From Ailurus styani (lineage: Eukaryota; Chordata; Mammalia; Carnivora; Ailuridae), in assembly GCA_002007465.1 (NCBI GenBank), contig LNAC01000164.1, forward strand, positions 2,307,884-2,371,883: DNA of 64,000 nucleotides, read 5' to 3'. The position numbers were made by a program, and so were the translations under genes. The notes under the pieces were generated by a model that did not search any database, was not told the origin of the DNA, and saw only the letters and a list, made by a program, of their open reading frames with translations. Position 1 is the stretch's first letter. The number at the start of each line of letters is the position of its first letter. Shown here in pieces: positions 62,333 to 64,000 of the stretch.

Positions 62333-64000
62333 GACGATGCTAGTCCTACACCGGGTTGGGATTTTGCTACTTGTTACTCTTTATGTTCCTAATTCCATTT
62401 TATAATACAAAATTAGGAAATGACGAACATTTTACAACTTGCTAACTTTGGTGGGCAGAGTTGGAGGCACTTGAGCATGGAGCCAGACTTGTCATCACAG
62501 AATCCTTCCTGGGGATTGGCTCCAGGAGCCACAAACAGATCATCTGAATGGAATTAAAGGCAAAGCGTTTGATGCAGCCCCTCCGCCCGACGCCTATCCT
62601 GCCTCTAGGATCGTAGTTCAGGGATCCCAGGGCACAGCCGAGTTTTCTTCCTCCTTCCCATCTTTACTTAAGTCTTGATACCCGGTCATTCCTAGGCATA
62701 GCCAAAGCATCTTCATATTAGTTGTTTACAGTGTACACTGAGAATGATACCTCTCCCTTCCTGTGAGTCCTCATGGCCCCCGGCAGTCAGCCCTTGGAAC
62801 AGGTGCCCGCCCAACTTTGCATTTTCTAAAGGAAATGAGAGACGTAAACTATTACAGTCAATAGTTTTCCACTCGCCTATCTCTGTTCAGAGTTACTAGC
62901 ATTAGCAAATTGCCCGATTCGAGTTTCTTTTACTTCCTTAACCCTCTCTCCTGTAGAAGGTCCAGAAAGTAAAAGCCACTGGGTGAAAGAAACAGTTACA
63001 CGGACAGCCCAGCAGCAGAAAGCAGGGACCCGGGATGAAGGTAAAACCCAAGACTGAGTCTCAGCTTCTCAGTGCAGGTTCTCGGGCCATCACAGAACCC
63101 AGAGAATGTGGGTGGTTTTTTTGCCATTTGCTCTTGCAGCATCACACTTGACGGGAGTCCCTACACGCCACAGAAGTACAGTGGTCAGACCTAAGAGCAG
63201 ACATTGCTGGCCAACCAGGCTGGTTGCTCAAGCCTAGAGCTGGAGGGGAAAGACCCTCTTTCCATTGCTTTAGACGTCAGTGTTTGTCCCAGCCATCCCT
63301 GTCTTTAACCCAGGGCCCCATCGCTTGTGATATGAGATGCCTTTTCATGTAGTCAACATTTATTGAGTGCCTAGTATGAAGCAGGAGCTCTCACATGTAT
63401 TTTCTTTCTTTAGCCTCCTCACAACTCTGTGAAGGAGACATGTTATCCCTTTGCTTATGAAAGAGAACGTTGGCCCAGAGAGGATGAATGTGTGAGCCAG
63501 TCACAAAACTTGTAATGGCAGAGCTAGCTGGTAGATTGCTTATCAAGTAGAAAGTGTGAGGTCATTCCTGTTTGTCTGGCAGTTCTATTGGTAAGGCATA
63601 ATCTTTCCCAAGGATGCCCTGACCCTGTGACCCTATATCCTTTTTTATGGCAGTCTTGCGTCCCCTCCGGACCTTCCTCCCTGGCCTTGAGGAAACCAGA
63701 CCCTCTCTATAACAATTCTGTATACAAAACAAGAGGTCCCTCAAAGGCAGGCAGCCCTTCCCACTGGTGACAAGGAAGAGGTAAGTTACTACCTAGGCCC
63801 GGTGGTTCTGGGCTCTCTCGTCTAAGTGAACTACCAGGATTGAGCTGCCTAGATCATCATGAATCAGAACCTGGAAGATGAATAGGTGACTGTAGTCTAC
63901 ACTCCATGTTTTCTTCAGGAGGGGAAGGAAAGTTCCTATATCAAAACTGATTTCCAAAGCAGAGTTTGTCCTTTTAGAGGCATAGCCATGATTTAGGCAC
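62333..64000 (+). other. DNAJC18 3' UTR and 3' flank
   Basis: Unique sequence with a MIR at about 63345-63535. The only nearby polyadenylation-like motif is an ATTAAA at 62553-62558; no AATAAA is seen, so the 3' end is open. A splice-bounded open segment lies at 62957-63040 (see findings). Confidence 0.5.
63345..63535 (-). mobile_element. MIR
   Basis: AACATTTATTGAGTGCCTAG and TCCTCACAACTCTGTGAAGG. Confidence 0.8.

Noticed and set aside
62957..63040. Considered as the first exon of SPATA24, the expected next gene
   Set aside because: The translation does not resemble SPATA24 as I recall it, and it has an acceptor but no start codon.

Overview
This is nuclear DNA from a carnivoran mammal, most likely a mustelid (ferret, mink, marten, otter or badger group). 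The evidence is about 49 tRNA-derived carnivore SINEs (Can-SINEs), many of the 'GGGTTAAAGCCTCTGC' subtype that I associate with mustelids, plus old MIR, L2, L1 and LTR remnants and intron-containing genes orthologous to a block on human chromosome 5q31. No plasmid, phage, CRISPR or bacterial content is present.

Layout. 1-7.2 kb is intergenic and packed with L1 and SINE debris. 8.2-12.9 kb holds STING1 on the + strand: two 5' UTR exons and six coding exons, 378 codons, intact. 16.1-18.1 kb holds SMIM33 on the - strand: two coding exons, 132 codons, the first only 9 coding bases. 18.1-24.4 kb is intergenic with L2, L1, LTR and SINE insertions. 24.5-33.1 kb holds ECSCR on the + strand: nine coding exons, 219 codons. 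33.1-38.2 kb is mostly unique intergenic sequence. 38.4-62.3 kb holds DNAJC18 on the + strand: eight coding exons, 358 codons. The tail to 64 kb is its 3' UTR and flank. Gene order and relative strands match the human STING1-SMIM33-ECSCR-DNAJC18 block. UBE2D2 and SPATA24, its expected neighbours, are outside the window.

Roles. STING1 is the ER adaptor that senses cyclic dinucleotides and triggers TBK1/IRF3 interferon signalling. SMIM33 is a small single-pass membrane protein of unknown function. ECSCR is an endothelial sialomucin-like surface receptor. DNAJC18 is a tail-anchored ER J-domain co-chaperone. They are neighbours and not an operon; nothing in the sequence shows shared control.

Every coding exon was placed by hand from splice sites, frame continuity and my recollection of the human proteins. 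All four reading frames close without a frameshift. I found no previously undescribed biological system. The most useful second looks are the altered regulatory residues of STING1, the short 5' ORFs of STING1, a possible in-frame alternative DNAJC18 exon, a triple ZNF143-like promoter array, and a run of three target-site copies around two SINEs.
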